Assembly: GCA_900555815.1 (NCBI GenBank)
Contig: USMR01000001.1
Coordinates: forward strand, 1 to 24,911
Source: an uncultured Collinsella sp.
GTDB lineage: Bacteria; Actinomycetota; Coriobacteriia; Coriobacteriales; Coriobacteriaceae
Direction: 5' to 3'
Length of the DNA: 24,911 bases
Both the position numbers and the translations under genes were made by a program. Below are positions 1 to 6,474 of the stretch, piece after piece (the stretch's first letter is position 1; the number at the start of each line of letters is the position of its first letter). Below the pieces are notes generated by a model. The model was not told where the DNA came from, did no database searches, and was given only the letters and a program-made list of their open reading frames with translations.

Positions 1-275
1 TCGAGCAGCGAGCGCATGAGGTCGCTCGCACTGCGGTAGCCCTCGCGGCGGTGCTCCACCAGGTACTCCTTGAGCTGCCAGTAGAGGTCGTCGGGGACGA
101 TCACGCTCAGGCGGTGCGTCGGACCCTCAGAGGCCGCCGCCTTTTTCTCAGCTGCCGGCTCGGAGTCGGGGTTCACGACCTTCTCGACGATCGTCTCCTG
201 GCGCTCGACCATCTCCTTGGAGGTGTCAGTGAAAAAGCTGTTGATGGCGGAGTCCGCCTTCTTAGTCCTCGCCAT
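1..275 (-). CDS. Ribbon-helix-helix partition partner of ParA (partial)
   Basis: The gene starts at ATG 275-273 and overlaps the parA stop codon in a TAATG arrangement, so the two are translationally coupled. About 91 codons are visible and the 3' end lies outside the window. The first 55 or so residues are polar and low-complexity (start MARTKKADSAINSFF, then a run rich in Glu, Lys and Ala). A segment follows reading THRLSVIVPDDLYWQLKEYL, which fits the beta-strand plus helix of an RHH/CopG-type DNA-binding domain. RHH proteins encoded directly after a small ParA usually serve as the centromere-binding adaptor and autorepressor of type Ib partition systems. That role is inferred from position and fold, not from a recognised close homologue. 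The CATRTGACTA sites upstream of parA would be the natural target. Confidence 0.7.
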   Translation of the reverse strand, partial: MARTKKADSAINSFFTDTSKEMVERQETIVEKVVNPDSEPAAEKKAAASEGPTHRLSVIVPDDLYWQLKEYLVEHRREGYRSASDLMRSLL

Positions 276-826
276 TACAGCATCGCCTCCACCTTGTCCA
301 GAATCCCCTCGATCGCGTCCGCCGCGCGGCCGCCCGGCTGCACCTCGGACACCGGTCGGTTGAACGACGCGCCGCGCTTGAACGCCTCGGCGGTCGGCAC
401 GCAGCCCAGGATGGGCAGGTCGTCGGCGGTGAGGAAGTCGGTAAAGCTGCGGTCGATGATTCGCTTGTCGGAATAGCGGTTCACGATCAGGCCGATCTCG
501 AGCTCGGGGTTGACGCCCGTGATGAGCTGGATCGTGCGCTTCATCGCGCGAAGGCCGCGCTGGCTGGGCTCGACGGGGACGATCGCGATGTCGGCGACCT
601 CCACGCAGCCGCCGAGCTTGTCGTTCAGATAGCCCGGGGTGTCGACGACGGTGACGGCCTTCTCGCCCTCGACGGTCTTCTGCTCGTGACTCGCGCCGCC
701 CTGCGGGTCGAGGTTGATGAAGCCGACCTCACGCCCGCGGCGCTCGAGGCCCCAGGCGATCTCGTCGGCGAACGTCGTCTTGCCGACGCCGCCCTTCTGG
801 TTGACTAGCAGGATGTTCGTCGCCAT
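275..826 (-). CDS. parA: ParA-family partition ATPase (short type)
   Basis: A 183-residue P-loop ATPase. The deviant Walker A motif KGGVGKTT lies at residues 11-18, followed by INLDPQG, VVDTPGYL and IVPVEPS, the usual order of ParA/MinD/Soj motifs. It has no N-terminal helix-turn-helix, so it is the short (type Ib-like) form. The stretch between NLDPQG and VDTPG is only about 20 residues, much shorter than in Soj/ParA. The start at 826 is preferred because AAAGGGGAG lies just upstream (831-839); an upstream in-frame start at 865 adds a poorly supported extension. The gene overlaps the downstream RHH gene by one base. It presumably positions plasmid, integrative-element or chromosomal DNA through ATP-driven nucleoid binding. 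The promoter side carries inverted and direct repeats that suggest autoregulation. Confidence 0.88.
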   Translation of the reverse strand: MATNILLVNQKGGVGKTTFADEIAWGLERRGREVGFINLDPQGGASHEQKTVEGEKAVTVVDTPGYLNDKLGGCVEVADIAIVPVEPSQRGLRAMKRTIQLITGVNPELEIGLIVNRYSDKRIIDRSFTDFLTADDLPILGCVPTAEAFKRGASFNRPVSEVQPGGRAADAIEGILDKVEAML

Positions 827-847
827 GTTCTCCCCTTTCTGAATAGC

Positions 848-932
848 GTAGTCATATATTAGCACACTAACATGTGACTACATTAAGTAATTCTAAATCG
901 CAGGTAGAAATATATGAGCATGTTAAGTAATT
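848..932. promoter_or_regulatory. parA upstream operator/centromere-like repeats
   Basis: An inverted repeat GTAGTCA (848-854) / TGACTAC (875-881) overlaps CATGTGACTACATTAA (871-886). A related copy TATGAGCATGTTAAGTAA follows at 913-930, and further degenerate copies (TACTACGTTA, CATGACTG, TAGTCATG) run to about 990. The 871-886 copy recurs at 2101-2116 and in part at 2474-2489. Repeats directly upstream of a parA-RHH pair are typical of autoregulatory operators or parS-like sites; the assignment is by position. Confidence 0.5.
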
Positions 933-1032
933 AGTATAGTACTACGTTACCGTGCTCATGACTGTGGGTTGGTTTAACCTATAGTCATGCTAAAGTTGCC
1001 AAAAGGGGCACAAAGGCCAATACGTTTGCGCA

Positions 1033-1293
1033 GTGCCGGCACAGCGACCTAGCATCGTGTGCACCGGCGGAATCATCGCAGGCCTGCAAGGAGAGTATAT
1101 CCACGGGCTCATTGTCGCCGGAGGCCTCGTGATGCAGCACGCGCCGGGCGGCGACTGGAAGCGCGTCGATTGGGATGCGCTTGCCGCCTGGCTCGACAGA
1201 TACGGTTACAAGGTCGCTGATTGCAAGACGGAGACCCTTCCGACCGCCGACGCGGCGAGTGGGAACGCAAGGGTAAAAACGCATCGTCGCTGA
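1033..1293 (+). CDS. Small hypothetical protein
   Basis: An 86-codon frame opening with GTG at 1033. The product has a Gly/Ile-rich N-terminal half and then an acidic/aromatic segment (DWKRVDWDALAAWLDRYGYK) that reads like a real helical protein. No family is recognised. The start is uncertain: no ribosome site precedes 1033, whereas GGAGG at about 1119-1123 lies before an in-frame ATG at 1132 and would give a 53-residue protein. The opposite strand is also open here over a similar length, so coding status is unproven. It stands alone between the parA control region and a small-gene pair. Confidence 0.35.
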   Translation: MPAQRPSIVCTGGIIAGLQGEYIHGLIVAGGLVMQHAPGGDWKRVDWDALAAWLDRYGYKVADCKTETLPTADAASGNARVKTHRR

Positions 1294-1401
1294 ACCAGTG
1301 AGTCAGTATTCTTTAGTTGGATGATAGATATTGAAATTAATTAGCGAGATAATGTGCATATCTCATAATGTATGCGTTGCACCATGAGAGAGGGGTCTGT
1401 C

Positions 1402-1515
1402 ATGAGCTGGAAACCGAGAAAATGCGTTATCGCCGGTCTCGTGACAACCGGTCCTGGCGGCGGCTTGTTTGCAACCGCAATGACATCGTACCGACTTTTC
1501 ACCTACATGTTCTAA
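1402..1515 (+). CDS. Small 37-residue hydrophobic peptide
   Basis: ATG 1402 is preceded at good spacing by a purine-rich site, AGAGAGGGG (about 1386-1394). The 37-codon frame starts MSWKPRKCVIAGLVTTG, with a basic N-terminus, then a Gly/Ala/Leu-rich hydrophobic stretch and an aromatic end. That pattern suits a single membrane-spanning or membrane-associated peptide. It ends 12 bases before the next small membrane gene, so the two could be one transcript. No family is recognised; coding is inferred from the ribosome site and composition. Confidence 0.4.
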   Translation: MSWKPRKCVIAGLVTTGPGGGLFATAMTSYRLFTYMF

Positions 1516-1527
1516 AAGGCGGTTGCC

Positions 1528-1767
1528 ATGCTGTCGCAAAATCAATCGAGATACTTGAACACAATCGGCTTTGCCCTGCTTGCATTACTCTTTGCTAGCG
1601 ACCTTTTGCTGAAACCGCCCAAGGAACTCGTTTCGCTTGCCATAGCCTGCATTTCCGCCCTTTACTTTACGGCAACCCTATTTGCCGGACTAAAGGAGAG
1701 GAAAAAAGGCGTAGTCGTTGCATCTGCCGTAGGCGTGGTCATAGCCATTGCCTCATTCTTTGTCTGA
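1528..1767 (+). CDS. Small predicted membrane protein (79 aa)
   Basis: A 79-residue product with three likely membrane helices: about residues 11-28 (TIGFALLALLFASDLLL), 34-53 and 60-78, the last two separated by a basic loop (LKERKKG). This spacing and charge pattern is typical of small integral membrane proteins and unlikely by chance. AAAGGCGG (about 1514-1521) provides a ribosome site. It follows the 37-residue hydrophobic peptide by 12 bases and converges with the minus-strand HTH frame, overlapping its 3' end by 29 bases. Function unknown; an immunity or holin-like role is possible but nothing in the sequence decides it. Confidence 0.6.
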   Translation: MLSQNQSRYLNTIGFALLALLFASDLLLKPPKELVSLAIACISALYFTATLFAGLKERKKGVVVASAVGVVIAIASFFV

Positions 1768-2050
1768 CACATTGGTGATTTAGGGGCGATATCGTAGGAA
1801 TACGACCGGGAGAGCCGGGACCATAGGCTCCGGTCAGAACCTTCGCCATGCCCCACGCATCGACCCCGATGATTTTCCCGCCGGACGCCCCGACGGCCAC
1901 GACCTCCGGCGTCCACGGGATCCCGTCGTCCGTGAGGCGGATGGGTGTGACGTTGCCGGCGTCCATCCGCCTCACGACCTCACCCCACTCATCGCGCCAG
2001 CCCGGCTTGAGCCATTTGATGACGGTCGGACGCGAGACGCCAAGGAGCAC
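1739..2050 (-). CDS. Helix-turn-helix protein, possibly N-terminally truncated
   Basis: The frame encodes a clear helix-turn-helix segment, LLGVSRPTVIKWLKPGWR, as in excisionase/MerR-like small DNA-binding proteins. It is followed by a compact region rich in Gly, Val and Trp. The frame stays open upstream to about 2107 (reading AARAAPVLL-type sequence before the helix), but no ATG or convincing ribosome site occurs there. The GTG at 2050 falls inside the HTH and would remove its first helix. The gene may use a rare start or may have lost its start codon. It faces away from the 74-residue gene, and its upstream side overlaps the 2091-2130 inverted repeat, which suits a small regulator. Family assignment is tentative. 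Confidence 0.45.
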   Translation of the reverse strand: MLLGVSRPTVIKWLKPGWRDEWGEVVRRMDAGNVTPIRLTDDGIPWTPEVVAVGASGGKIIGVDAWGMAKVLTGAYGPGSPGRIPTISPLNHQCVRQRMRQWL

Positions 2051-2090
2051 GGGCGCGGCTCGAGCTCTAATCCATGAGGTCCCAGCTTGT

Positions 2091-2130
2091 AATACGTGAA
2101 CATATGACTACGTTAACATGGTCATGTATT
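2091..2130. promoter_or_regulatory. Imperfect inverted-repeat operator
   Basis: The arms 2091-2105 and 2116-2130 pair at 12 of 15 positions. The core contains CATATGACTACGTTAA (2101-2116), nearly identical to CATGTGACTACATTAA upstream of parA. It lies in front of the 74-residue gene, just before a possible -10 (TTATAT, 2139-2144), and also at the 5' side of the divergent HTH frame. It could therefore control both. Confidence 0.5.
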
Positions 2131-2205
2131 ACCGAGCGTTATATGCTGCGCCGGACCCGCCCGTCTGTTATCCTGGGGGCGACAGTTTCTTGCAAGGAGG
2201 CAGCC

Positions 2206-2430
2206 ATGCTCCAGAGTGTCTTTGGATTCGATGGCCAGATCCATCTTGAGAACCAGGTCAGCAGCCAACGTTTCGACCTCACCACGGGCGAAGCGAAAAC
2301 TGTCATCCCGACCGCTGAGAACATGAGCGCCGTCTTCGGCAAGGATGGCGTGGAGACGGAGATTCAGGTGGGGCAGATGCGCCAAACACTGGGCAAGCCT
2401 GGCTTCGATTGGCTGTTTAATAAACACTAA
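2206..2430 (+). CDS. Hypothetical 74-residue protein
   Basis: ATG 2206 follows a strong AAGGAGG site (2194-2200), which fixes this start rather than upstream in-frame codons. The 74-residue product (start MLQSVFGFDGQIHLENQ) is soluble, mixed alpha/beta in composition, without cysteine or membrane segments. No family is recognised. It is a single gene controlled from a region with parA-type operator repeats, followed by another large inverted repeat at 2468-2515, so it may belong to the same accessory module. Confidence 0.65.
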   Translation: MLQSVFGFDGQIHLENQVSSQRFDLTTGEAKTVIPTAENMSAVFGKDGVETEIQVGQMRQTLGKPGFDWLFNKH

Positions 2431-2467
2431 CGGTTGAGTTATTGCAGCATAATCGCAGCTGTAAATA

Positions 2468-2515
2468 TGTGACCATATGACTATGCCAACATGTGCGCAC
2501 AGTCATATGGTCACA
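2468..2515. repeat. 15-bp perfect inverted repeat of the parA-operator family
   Basis: TGTGACCATATGACT (2468-2482) and AGTCATATGGTCACA (2501-2515) are perfect reverse complements across an 18-base spacer. The left arm leads into CATATGACTATGCCAA, a variant of the motif found before parA and the 74-residue gene. No T-run follows, so a terminator is unlikely; a protein-binding site such as an operator or centromere is more plausible. Confidence 0.6.
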
Positions 2516-2585
2516 GTTGTAGATCGGTTTAATCTGTGGCCCTTAAGCTGAAGCTGCCTCAACGAACCGTGGCTGGCGAGACGAA

Positions 2586-2620
2586 AAAAGGGGAGTTCCT
2601 TTTTGCGGAACTCCCCTTTT
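2586..2620 (-). terminator. Rho-independent terminator of the surface-protein gene
   Basis: AAAAGGGGAGTTCC (2586-2599) pairs perfectly with GGAACTCCCCTTTT (2607-2620) around a 7-base loop. On the minus strand the stem is followed by a T-run, and it lies 23 bases beyond the stop of the large minus-strand gene. Confidence 0.85.
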
Positions 2621-2642
2621 CCGAGTCGTTATGCGATTTGTC

Positions 2643-5600
2643 CTACATCTGCTCGCGGCGCTTCTTTTGATCGAGGAAGACGCCGGTCGCCACGAGGACG
2701 GTACCGCCGATGGCGAACGTCTCGCCGATGAGGTTCGCGTGGTCGCCGGTCTGGGCGAGGCTGCCGGGCTGGTCGGTCTCCGTGACGGCGAGGTGCTTCG
2801 GGGTGTATGCCGCCTGCTTCTTTGCGGCCTCCTCCGCCTCCTGTCGGGCGATCTCGTCGGAAAGCTCCTGCTCCGCTGCGATACGGTCGGACTTCGCCTG
2901 CTCATAGGCGGCGAGTGCCGCATCATAGCCGGGTTGGAGCCCGTCCACCGCAGCCTGCTTCTCATCCAGGATGGCCTTGGCGGGCGCGACCTTGGCACGT
3001 GCCTCGACTGCAGCGGCGAAAAGCGCGTTGAGGGCGTCATCCGCGTTCGCGTCATGGCCGAAGGCGAGCGCCGTGTCGGCATCGATGGAGTTCAGCTTCA
3101 CCAGCTTGGCGTCTGCCTGTGCCTTCGCCTGCTCGGCGGCGGAGACCAGGGACTCGGCGGCGATGGCGTCAGCCTTTGCGGCATCGAGTTCGGCCTTGGT
3201 GTCATTGACGGCCTTTGCCGCATCCTGCTCGCGCTGCTGTGCCTCTGCGAGCTTCGCGGCAAGACCGGTGAGGATGTCGAGGTTCGACTGGGCGACCTCA
3301 AGATCGGACTGGGAGCCGGTGAGCTTGTCGGCGGCAACGCCGGTGTCGGCCTTTGCGGCATCGACGGCACGCTGGGCATCCGCGAGGGCGCTTGCAGTGC
3401 CGTCCGCCTTTTGCTTGGCGGCGGCGAGGACGGTCGCCTTCTCGGCTTGCTCGGCTGCCGCCGCGTCGTGGACGCTCTTTGCGGTATCGAGTGCCTTCTT
3501 GGCGTCGGCGACGTTCTGGAAGAACTTCGCGAGGTCGGCGTTCGCATCGTCCACGCCCTGCTGCTTGGCAGCGGTGTCCGCCTTGGCGGAATCCAACTTG
3601 GACTGTGCTGTCGTTACGGCTGCGTTGGCAGCATCAAAGGCGACCTGCTTCTGCTGGACGGTCGACTTTGCCGTATCGACTGCCGCGTTGGCGGCATCGA
3701 GGTCCGATTTCGCCGCATCAAGCTCGGTCTGGGCATCCGTGACGCCCTGCTGCTTGGCGGCGACATCAGCCTTGGTGGCATCGACGGCACGCTGGGCATC
3801 GGCAACACTCTGCTTTGCGGCATCGACACCTGCCTGTGCGGAATCCACCGCGACCTGCTTCTGCTGGACGGTTGTGGCGGCGCCGGCGGCTGCCTGCTTC
3901 TTGGATGCGAGATCGGCCTTGGCTACGTCGAGTGCGCTCTTGGCGTTCTTGAGGCCGTTGATATAGGAGGTCAGCTTCTGCTCGTACTCGTCGACGGACA
4001 TGGGATTCATGTTCCAGCCTGAACCTGCCCAACCAAGGTTTGCGGTATCGAGGCTGTCGGTCTGCCAGCCGTTCAAGGTTCCCTTGCTGCAGACTGCCAT
4101 GCCCATATAGCCGATTTCGGGGCTGATGACATGCAGGTAGTGACCGACGGTTGCGGGATATCCGGCAACCTTGAAGTGCTGGTTGACATAGGATTCAATC
4201 CCGCTATGCGTCTTGTAGAAATCTACGGCATCCTTACCGGTTAGACCGGTGACGCCATAGAGCTCCTGAACCGCCTGATCGAAGAAAGCCTTTTCTTGGT
4301 CAACCCACTGCGGTTTCGGATCGGTTCCATAATTCCATGCGAGGTTTTCGGTCGTATCGAACTGCATGGAATGTCCAAACTTGACATCGGAATAGTTTGC
4401 GTTGGCTATCGCCGCTGCAATGAGCTTATAGGTGACCTGGAGTTCGGAGAGACCGACGGACTTGCGATACTCGTTGATGGACTTCATGTACGGGATTGCC
4501 GCGAGCATGTTGTCGAGACTGGTCGCATCGAGGCTGTTTCCGACCTCGGTGTAGTCCTTGTGTGTACAGTTCTGGATGATCTCGATGGCTGAATCGGCAC
4601 CCATGGCCTTGAAGAAGCCGATGGCTCCCTGCTTGAGTTGTGCGTCGGCGGAGTCGAGTTTCGCCTGTGCCTCGTCGACCTTCTGCTGGGCCGCGGTCAC
4701 GGCCGCATCGGCGGTGTCCTTTGCGGTCTTGGCGTTCGCAAGCTCTTCGTCGGCGGCTGCCTTGGCGGACTCGGCGTCCTTGACGGCCTGCTTCGCTTCA
4801 TCCAGCTTGGCGATGGCATCGGAGTTCGCCTGCTTGGCTGCATCGAGGTCGGAGTTTGCGGCATCGAGTGCGGATTGGGCGTCATTCACGCCGGACGAAG
4901 CATCGAGTGCGGCCTGCTGCTTCGCGGAGAGGGACGTCTGGGCGTCGTTCAGATCGGTCTGTGCCGTTGCCGCAGCGGACTGTGCCTGCTTGTGCTCGGA
5001 CTCGCACTGGGACTGCACCGCTCGTGCGGCGGCGAGGGTTGCCTCTGTGTCCGCGACCTTCTGCTTTGCCGCATCGTACTCCGGGCCGCTGGCACCGGCC
5101 TCCGCTGCGGCGAGGTCGGCTTTCGCCTGCTCGTAGGCGGCGCTGGCGGCTGCGGCCTTCGCATCCGCCGTGTCCTTGTTCTGCTGGGCTGCGGCGAGAA
5201 CGGCATCTGCGGAATCCTTTGCAGACTGGGCCGCAGCCAGCTTGGACTGGGCATCGGCAAGCGTCGCGTTGGCGTTGGCGAGTTCGGTCTGCGCCCTGCT
5301 CACGGCATCCGTGGCGTCGCGCACGGCCTGCTCGGCGGCACTGATTGCCTCCGGGGTTGCGCTTACGGCATCGGCCTTGGCTTTATCGAGGGCGTCCTTG
5401 GCGTCCTGGGCCGCCTTGAGGGCGGACTGGTATGTCTCGTCCTTCTTGGATGCATCCGCCTTGGCGTCTGCAAGACCCGCCTTCGCCTGCTCGAGGTCCT
5501 TGCCGGCGGCATCGGCGGCGTCCTTGCCATCTGCGACCTGGCGGGCGTACTCGTCCATCGCCGCACGGTCGGCTGCCGTGCCGGCGCTGACCGCCGAATC

Positions 5601-5882
5601 ATAGGATGCCTTGGCCTGGTCGCGAGCGGAAGCCGCCTCGTTGTAGGGGCCGGCGGCCTCGTCGTAGGATGCCTTGGCGGCGTCCTCCTTCGCCTTCGCC
5701 TCGTCGACCGCCTTCTGCAGGTCCGCGATGGTCTGTGCGGCGGACTTCGCACCGGTACCGGATGCCGCGCCGGCATGGGCGGCGATCGGCGACATCACGG
5801 CGGGGTGCTGCGTGGTCCCGTCACCGGTCTGGGCGTATGCCGCGAACGGCGAGATGAGGCTCGACCCGGTCATGGCGGCCAT
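2643..5882 (-). CDS. Cell-wall-anchored coiled-coil protein with CAP domain
   Basis: At least 1,079 residues. Residues about 45-420 and 640-1010 are Ala/Lys/Asp/Gln-rich heptad repeats (many QQKQVA, AAKQQGV, DAQ and DAAK blocks), predicted long coiled coils. Between them, about 440-620, is a CAP/SCP-like domain with GHSMQFDTTENLAWNYG and VGHYLHVISPEIGYMGMAVC, matching the His/Glu cavity and CAP signature regions. The C-terminus has LAQTG, a hydrophobic helix and DQKKRREQM, a sortase sorting signal. It is therefore secreted and probably linked to peptidoglycan, with adhesion or host interaction a plausible role. ATG 5882 is the only in-frame ATG near the 5' end and starts inside a signal peptide; the basic n-region lies upstream, seemingly displaced by a frameshift. 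Its terminator is at 2586-2620 and an XRE regulator is divergent. Confidence 0.85.
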   Translation of the reverse strand: MAAMTGSSLISPFAAYAQTGDGTTQHPAVMSPIAAHAGAASGTGAKSAAQTIADLQKAVDEAKAKEDAAKASYDEAAGPYNEAASARDQAKASYDSAVSAGTAADRAAMDEYARQVADGKDAADAAGKDLEQAKAGLADAKADASKKDETYQSALKAAQDAKDALDKAKADAVSATPEAISAAEQAVRDATDAVSRAQTELANANATLADAQSKLAAAQSAKDSADAVLAAAQQNKDTADAKAAAASAAYEQAKADLAAAEAGASGPEYDAAKQKVADTEATLAAARAVQSQCESEHKQAQSAAATAQTDLNDAQTSLSAKQQAALDASSGVNDAQSALDAANSDLDAAKQANSDAIAKLDEAKQAVKDAESAKAAADEELANAKTAKDTADAAVTAAQQKVDEAQAKLDSADAQLKQGAIGFFKAMGADSAIEIIQNCTHKDYTEVGNSLDATSLDNMLAAIPYMKSINEYRKSVGLSELQVTYKLIAAAIANANYSDVKFGHSMQFDTTENLAWNYGTDPKPQWVDQEKAFFDQAVQELYGVTGLTGKDAVDFYKTHSGIESYVNQHFKVAGYPATVGHYLHVISPEIGYMGMAVCSKGTLNGWQTDSLDTANLGWAGSGWNMNPMSVDEYEQKLTSYINGLKNAKSALDVAKADLASKKQAAAGAATTVQQKQVAVDSAQAGVDAAKQSVADAQRAVDATKADVAAKQQGVTDAQTELDAAKSDLDAANAAVDTAKSTVQQKQVAFDAANAAVTTAQSKLDSAKADTAAKQQGVDDANADLAKFFQNVADAKKALDTAKSVHDAAAAEQAEKATVLAAAKQKADGTASALADAQRAVDAAKADTGVAADKLTGSQSDLEVAQSNLDILTGLAAKLAEAQQREQDAAKAVNDTKAELDAAKADAIAAESLVSAAEQAKAQADAKLVKLNSIDADTALAFGHDANADDALNALFAAAVEARAKVAPAKAILDEKQAAVDGLQPGYDAALAAYEQAKSDRIAAEQELSDEIARQEAEEAAKKQAAYTPKHLAVTETDQPGSLAQTGDHANLIGETFAIGGTVLVATGVFLDQKKRREQM

Positions 5883-5931
5883 GGTCGCCGCGGTGACGGT
5901 CAGACGCGCGATCCCCTTCGGAGTGTGAATC

Positions 5932-6036
5932 TTTTTGCTTGGCAGTGCGGCGAAGTGATCGCCACCGGTAGCGAAGTGCTTTCCCTGGGTTATTGTGCTG
6001 TTCCATTCCTTTTCCGTGCCCTATCCGACTGGGCAT
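5932..6036 (-). other. Out-of-frame start and signal-peptide n-region of the surface protein
   Basis: From ATG 6036 (GGAAAG about 7 bases before it) one frame reads a basic N-terminus, including KALRYRWRSLRRTAKQK. It ends in the A5 run at 5936-5932. Removing one A joins it to the frame of the large gene, giving KIHTPKGIARLTVTAATM and then the hydrophobic part of a signal peptide ending PFAAYA. Together these form a complete long signal peptide; neither frame alone does. Confidence 0.55.
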
Positions 6037-6076
6037 CAGAGCGCTTTCCAATAGAGATAATTATGCGCCTTAACTG

Positions 6077-6117
6077 GGATTGTTGTATATAGTCCATTGG
6101 CTTTTATACAACAATCC
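6077..6117. promoter_or_regulatory. XRE promoter overlapped by 13-bp inverted repeat
   Basis: GGATTGTTGTATA (6077-6089) and TATACAACAATCC (6105-6117) are perfect reverse complements with a 15-base spacer. A plus-strand promoter fits inside: -35 TTGTTG (6080-6085), 17-base spacer, -10 TTTATA (6103-6108). A repressor bound to both arms would cover both promoter elements. It lies between the divergent XRE and surface-protein genes, so it probably regulates one or both. Confidence 0.65.
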
Positions 6118-6351
6118 ATGACTCTTTTTGTCATGGATACGACGCTTCAGAAATCATTCGGCATGAGATGCAAAGAGCTCCGCGCTGGACTCGGGTGCAG
6201 TCAGGAGCAGTTCGCCAATTTGATTGAAATGGATCGTTCCTACTACGCGAGCATTGAAGTCGGTCGGCGTAATGTCAGCCTCTCAAATCTCAAGAAGATT
6301 GCCGACGGATTTCAAATCACCATTTCGGAGCTCATGCGCGGTGTTGAGTAG
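6118..6351 (+). CDS. XRE-family transcriptional regulator
   Basis: A 77-residue single-domain Cro/CI-type helix-turn-helix protein. The core runs from about FGMRCKELRAGLGCSQEQFA through IEMDRSYYASIEVGRRN to LSNLKKIADGF and a final SELMRG, the standard five-helix XRE layout. ATG 6118 and ATG 6133 are both in frame. The promoter predicted at 6080-6108 would start transcription near 6115, which makes the mRNA leaderless or nearly so if ATG 6118 is used; no ribosome site precedes either start. It is divergent from the wall-protein gene and its own promoter carries the inverted repeat, so it is probably an autorepressor that may also control surface-protein expression. Confidence 0.85.
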   Translation: MTLFVMDTTLQKSFGMRCKELRAGLGCSQEQFANLIEMDRSYYASIEVGRRNVSLSNLKKIADGFQITISELMRGVE

Positions 6352-6401
6352 ATGATTTTCACTTCGTGCATGTTTAATCTGTTTCGTTAACTGAAATGCG
6401 T

Positions 6402-6459
6402 AAATCTGGTTAATCAAAAAAGCAAAATCTGGTTAAATGAAAACGGTAAATTTAGTTAA
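6402..6459 (+). repeat. Three direct repeats at 23-bp steps
   Basis: AAATCTGGTTAA at 6402-6413 and 6425-6436, and AAATTTAGTTAA at 6448-6459, each exactly 23 bases apart (about two helix turns). They lie immediately before the ATPase gene in an AT-rich stretch. A related GTTAACTGAAA is at about 6386-6396. They suggest a multimeric protein-binding site. Confidence 0.6.
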
Positions 6460-6474
6460 ACGCGCTGGTAATCA

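Noticed and set aside
951..961. CGTGCTCATGA near parA matching one of the second LacI operators
   Set aside because: An 11-base match is expected by chance several times in a window of this size, and the surrounding bases do not fit the LacI-type pattern.
1368..1598. 76-codon plus-strand frame from 1368
   Set aside because: It overlaps both small frames that have ribosome sites (1402 and 1528) and has a composition typical of an out-of-frame reading.
2631..4022. Long plus-strand open frame opposite the surface-protein gene
   Set aside because: It is a shadow of the Ala/Asp/Lys-rich coding repeats on the minus strand: Leu/Gly/Arg/Cys-rich, low in normal protein composition and without a ribosome site. 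The same applies to the plus-strand frame at 4638-6092.
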